From assembly GCA_002869585.1 (NCBI GenBank), contig PKUO01000077.1, positions 36,362 to 73,211 of the forward strand: a stretch of DNA of 36,850 nt. Reading direction: 5' to 3'. Each line of letters begins with the position of its first letter. Within the stretch, counting starts at the first letter, position 1. The position numbers and the translations under genes are program-made. Under the pieces are notes generated by a model. It made no database searches and was not told the origin of the DNA. It saw only the letters and a list, made by a program, of their open reading frames with translations. Below, one piece after another: positions 34,939-36,850 of the stretch. The stretch is from Sedimenticola sp. Its GTDB lineage: Bacteria; Pseudomonadota; Gammaproteobacteria; Chromatiales; Chromatiaceae.

Positions 34939-36288
34939 ATGTCGCAACATTATGACTTGATTGCCATTGGTGGCGGTAGTGGGGGCCTCTCCGCTGCGGA
35001 GCGTGCAGCAAAATATGGCGCCAAAACCGCGGTGATCGAGGCTGGCAAGCTAGGGGGGACCTGCGTCAACCTGGGGTGTGTGCCGAAAAAGGTGATGTGG
35101 TACGGTGCCAATATCGCACACATGCTGCACGATGCCCAGGACTATGGTTTCGAAGTGAGCGCCTATGATTTCAGGTGGCAGGAGTTGAAACACCACCGCG
35201 ACCAGTACGTGGGTAATATCAACAGCTGGTATCACACCTATCTGACCGACTCCAATATTGATGAAATACAGGGCTATGCACGGTTTGTCGATGCCCACAC
35301 CCTGGATGTCGGGGGGCGGCATTACAGCGCCGACCATATTGTCATCGCGCCGGGCTCCTATCCGATTGTGCCTCCGATAGAGGGGGCGGATCTGGGTATC
35401 ACCTCGGACGGTTTTTTCGACCTGGAAGATCGTCCCAGGCGTGTCGCCGTGGTCGGCAGCGGCTATATCGCGGTGGAGATCGCCGGGGTACTGAATGCGC
35501 TGGGCAGTGATGTCACCATGTTTCTTCGCAAGGAGCACCTGCTGCGGAAATTCGATGCGATGTTGCGTGAATCGCTGATGGAGGAGATGCTCAATCATGG
35601 CCTCAGCATCATCTCCTCGTCGCAGATCGAGAAGGTCGAACGGCTGATGGACGGAACGCTGAATCTGCACTGCTCCAAGGGTCAGCTCTACAGTGGCTTT
35701 GATCAGCTGATCTGGGCTGTGGGCCGTGCGCCATCCTCTGCGGGCCTGCAACTGGACAGGGCGGGTGTGGCCACCGACAGCGATGGCTATATCCTGGTGG
35801 ATGAGTTTCAGAACAGTAACGTGCCTGGCGTCTATGCGCTGGGTGATATCACCCCGGCACCGCAGTTGACGCCTGTGGCGATAGCCGCGGCTAGGCGCTT
35901 GGCGGATCGGCTATTTGGCGGTATGAAAGATCGCAAGCTCGATTACAGTCTGATTCCCAGCGTGGTTTTTAGCCATCCGCCGATTGCAACCGTAGGGTTG
36001 ACCGAGACCGAGGCGCGCGCCGGCCACGGCGAGGCGGTCAAGGTTTACCAGACGCGCTTCACGCCGATGTACCACGCCTTTACTGACAATCAGAGCCACG
36101 TGGCGATGAAACTGGTGTGCGTCGGCGCCCAGGAGCGGGTTGTCGGCTGTCATATCATCGGCATGGGTGCTGACGAGATGCTGCAGGGCTTTGCCGTGGC
36201 GATGCGCATGGGAGCAACCAAGAAGGACTTTGATGACACCATCGCTATCCATCCCACAGCGGCGGAAGAACTGGTAACCATGCGCTGA
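34939..36288 (+). CDS. gor: Glutathione reductase
   Basis: The 449-residue flavoenzyme matches E. coli Gor in length and motifs: FAD-binding IAIGGGSGG, redox-active disulfide C42/C47 in [16 protein letters not shown], and the second Rossmann site [23 protein letters not shown] supplies the arginines expected for NADPH preference, ALGDIT is the FAD motif, and the C-terminal HPTAAEE holds H438/E443, which act in catalysis. It reduces GSSG with NADPH in the cytoplasm. The ATG at 34939 has an AGGAG site seven bases upstream; an in-frame start at 34846 is rejected. A strong terminator follows. Confidence 0.97.
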   Translation: MSQHYDLIAIGGGSGGLSAAERAAKYGAKTAVIEAGKLGGTCVNLGCVPKKVMWYGANIAHMLHDAQDYGFEVSAYDFRWQELKHHRDQYVGNINSWYHTYLTDSNIDEIQGYARFVDAHTLDVGGRHYSADHIVIAPGSYPIVPPIEGADLGITSDGFFDLEDRPRRVAVVGSGYIAVEIAGVLNALGSDVTMFLRKEHLLRKFDAMLRESLMEEMLNHGLSIISSSQIEKVERLMDGTLNLHCSKGQLYSGFDQLIWAVGRAPSSAGLQLDRAGVATDSDGYILVDEFQNSNVPGVYALGDITPAPQLTPVAIAAARRLADRLFGGMKDRKLDYSLIPSVVFSHPPIATVGLTETEARAGHGEAVKVYQTRFTPMYHAFTDNQSHVAMKLVCVGAQERVVGCHIIGMGADEMLQGFAVAMRMGATKKDFDDTIAIHPTAAEELVTMR

Positions 36289-36299
36289 TGTTTGTCAGG

Positions 36300-36341
36300 C
36301 AGATAGCGGGGTCGACTCGGCGCGACCCCGTTATCTGTCTT
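36300..36341 (+). terminator. Terminator of gor
   Basis: A 15-base-pair stem (36300-36314 with 36323-36337, one G-T pair) with an 8-base loop is followed by TCTTT. It lies 12 bases after the gor stop and ahead of the convergent EVE gene. The long stem may also halt transcription from the other side, though no T-tract is present in that direction. Confidence 0.85.
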
Positions 36342-36353
36342 TGAACAGAAGTA

Positions 36354-36818
36354 TTATTCCAGGGAAAGAATGAAATCCCATTGCGCTTGGGTCACCGGCA
36401 TGATCGATAGCCGGTTGCCGCGCCTGACCAGAGGGAAGTCGGCCAGTTCAGTCTCGGCAAGTGCTTTCAGCTCTTTCAGCGTGATATTTCTCTTCATGTG
36501 GCGTTTGTATTTCACATCCACCATGTACCAGCGTGGGTTGTCGGGATCACTTTTCGGGTCGTAATATTTACATTCCGGATCATTGGCGGTGTGATCGGGA
36601 TAGCCCTCCTTGACGATTTCAGCGATACCAACGATACCCGGCTCACCACAATTTGAGTGGTAGAAGAAGGCGAGGTCGCCCTTTTTCATCTGGTCGCGCA
36701 TCATGTTGCGGGCATGGTAGTTTCTGACGCCATCCCAGGGCTCGGTCTTTTTCGGACGGGACTTCAGATGGTCGATGCCGAATACATCAGGTTCGGATTT
36801 CATCAGCCAGTAGTTCAT
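36354..36818 (-). CDS. EVE-domain protein
   Basis: The 154-residue protein is a single EVE domain (PUA-like superfamily), related to human thymocyte nuclear protein 1. It has the opening MNYWLMKSEPDVFGIDHL and the motifs WDGVRNYHARNMMRDQMKKGDLAFFYHS, GIVGIAEIVKEGYPD and WYMVDVKYKR. The family binds modified bases such as 5-methylcytosine derivatives, or RNA, through an aromatic cage. Single-domain bacterial versions are common and are usually treated as nucleic-acid or tRNA related, not as defence genes; the role here is unknown. An AGAGGAA ribosome site precedes the ATG. It is convergent with gor. Confidence 0.95.
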   Translation of the reverse strand: MNYWLMKSEPDVFGIDHLKSRPKKTEPWDGVRNYHARNMMRDQMKKGDLAFFYHSNCGEPGIVGIAEIVKEGYPDHTANDPECKYYDPKSDPDNPRWYMVDVKYKRHMKRNITLKELKALAETELADFPLVRRGNRLSIMPVTQAQWDFILSLE

Positions 36819-36850
36819 TGCTCTGTTTCCTCTTGTTGCATTTTATTCCA

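Noticed and set aside
36354-36818. EVE-domain gene as part of a defence island
   Set aside because: No restriction, nuclease or mobile genes are nearby; the neighbours are housekeeping genes and single-domain EVE proteins are widespread.

Overview
The window is an ordinary, gene-dense chromosomal segment of a gammaproteobacterium. This rests on a full-length HrpA helicase, a PhoP/PhoQ-type pair, an E. coli-like glutathione reductase, and an MSHA (type IVb pilus) assembly operon in its usual gammaproteobacterial order. A free-living or symbiotic sulfur-oxidizing lineage (Chromatiales-like) would fit, but that is only an impression. I see no tRNA, rRNA, CRISPR array, insertion sequence, prophage or integration site.

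Layout. 1-3,000: a small RRM RNA-binding protein, then an Lrp/AsnC regulator divergent from a cysteine-desulfurase-like class V aminotransferase, with a near-perfect Lrp box between them. 3,000-4,950: a methyl-accepting chemotaxis protein with a c-type haem motif, broken by one in-frame TAA. 4,950-10,210: hrpA, a YchJ/SEC-C protein and a secreted lytic transglycosylase. 10,250-13,500: a DUF1631 gene followed by a PilZ (c-di-GMP) gene, then a small conserved unknown protein. 13,560-17,760: an RND efflux permease with its membrane-fusion protein. 17,950-20,880: a glycine-zipper envelope protein, a PepSY protein and a PhoP/PhoQ-type two-component system. 21,015-30,420: mshI, pilN-like mshI2, mshJKLMN, mshE and mshG, tightly packed and mostly overlapping. 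30,440-34,730 (minus strand): a major-facilitator-type transporter with a Tat-signal aldo/keto reductase, and a DUF2333 gene (broken by one in-frame TAG) with an NRDE protein. 34,940-36,820: gor and, convergent, an EVE-domain protein.

The main cross-cutting observation concerns regulation. Three transcription units carry upstream sequences matching the sigma-28 (FliA) flagellar promoter pattern TAAA-N15-GCCGATAA, with exact 15-base spacing and correct orientation: the chemotaxis receptor (4739-4765, minus), the DUF1631-pilZ pair (13012-13038, minus) and the whole MSHA assembly operon (20923-20949, plus). With the c-di-GMP-binding signatures in the PilZ protein and in the MshE N-terminus, this suggests that flagellar class-III transcription is linked to c-di-GMP-controlled pilus attachment. 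The promoters are read by eye and are predictions.

The second observation is two independent single-codon nonsense interruptions (chemotaxis receptor and DUF2333). Coding sequence continues intact in the same frame after each, which could mean recent gene loss or sequence error.
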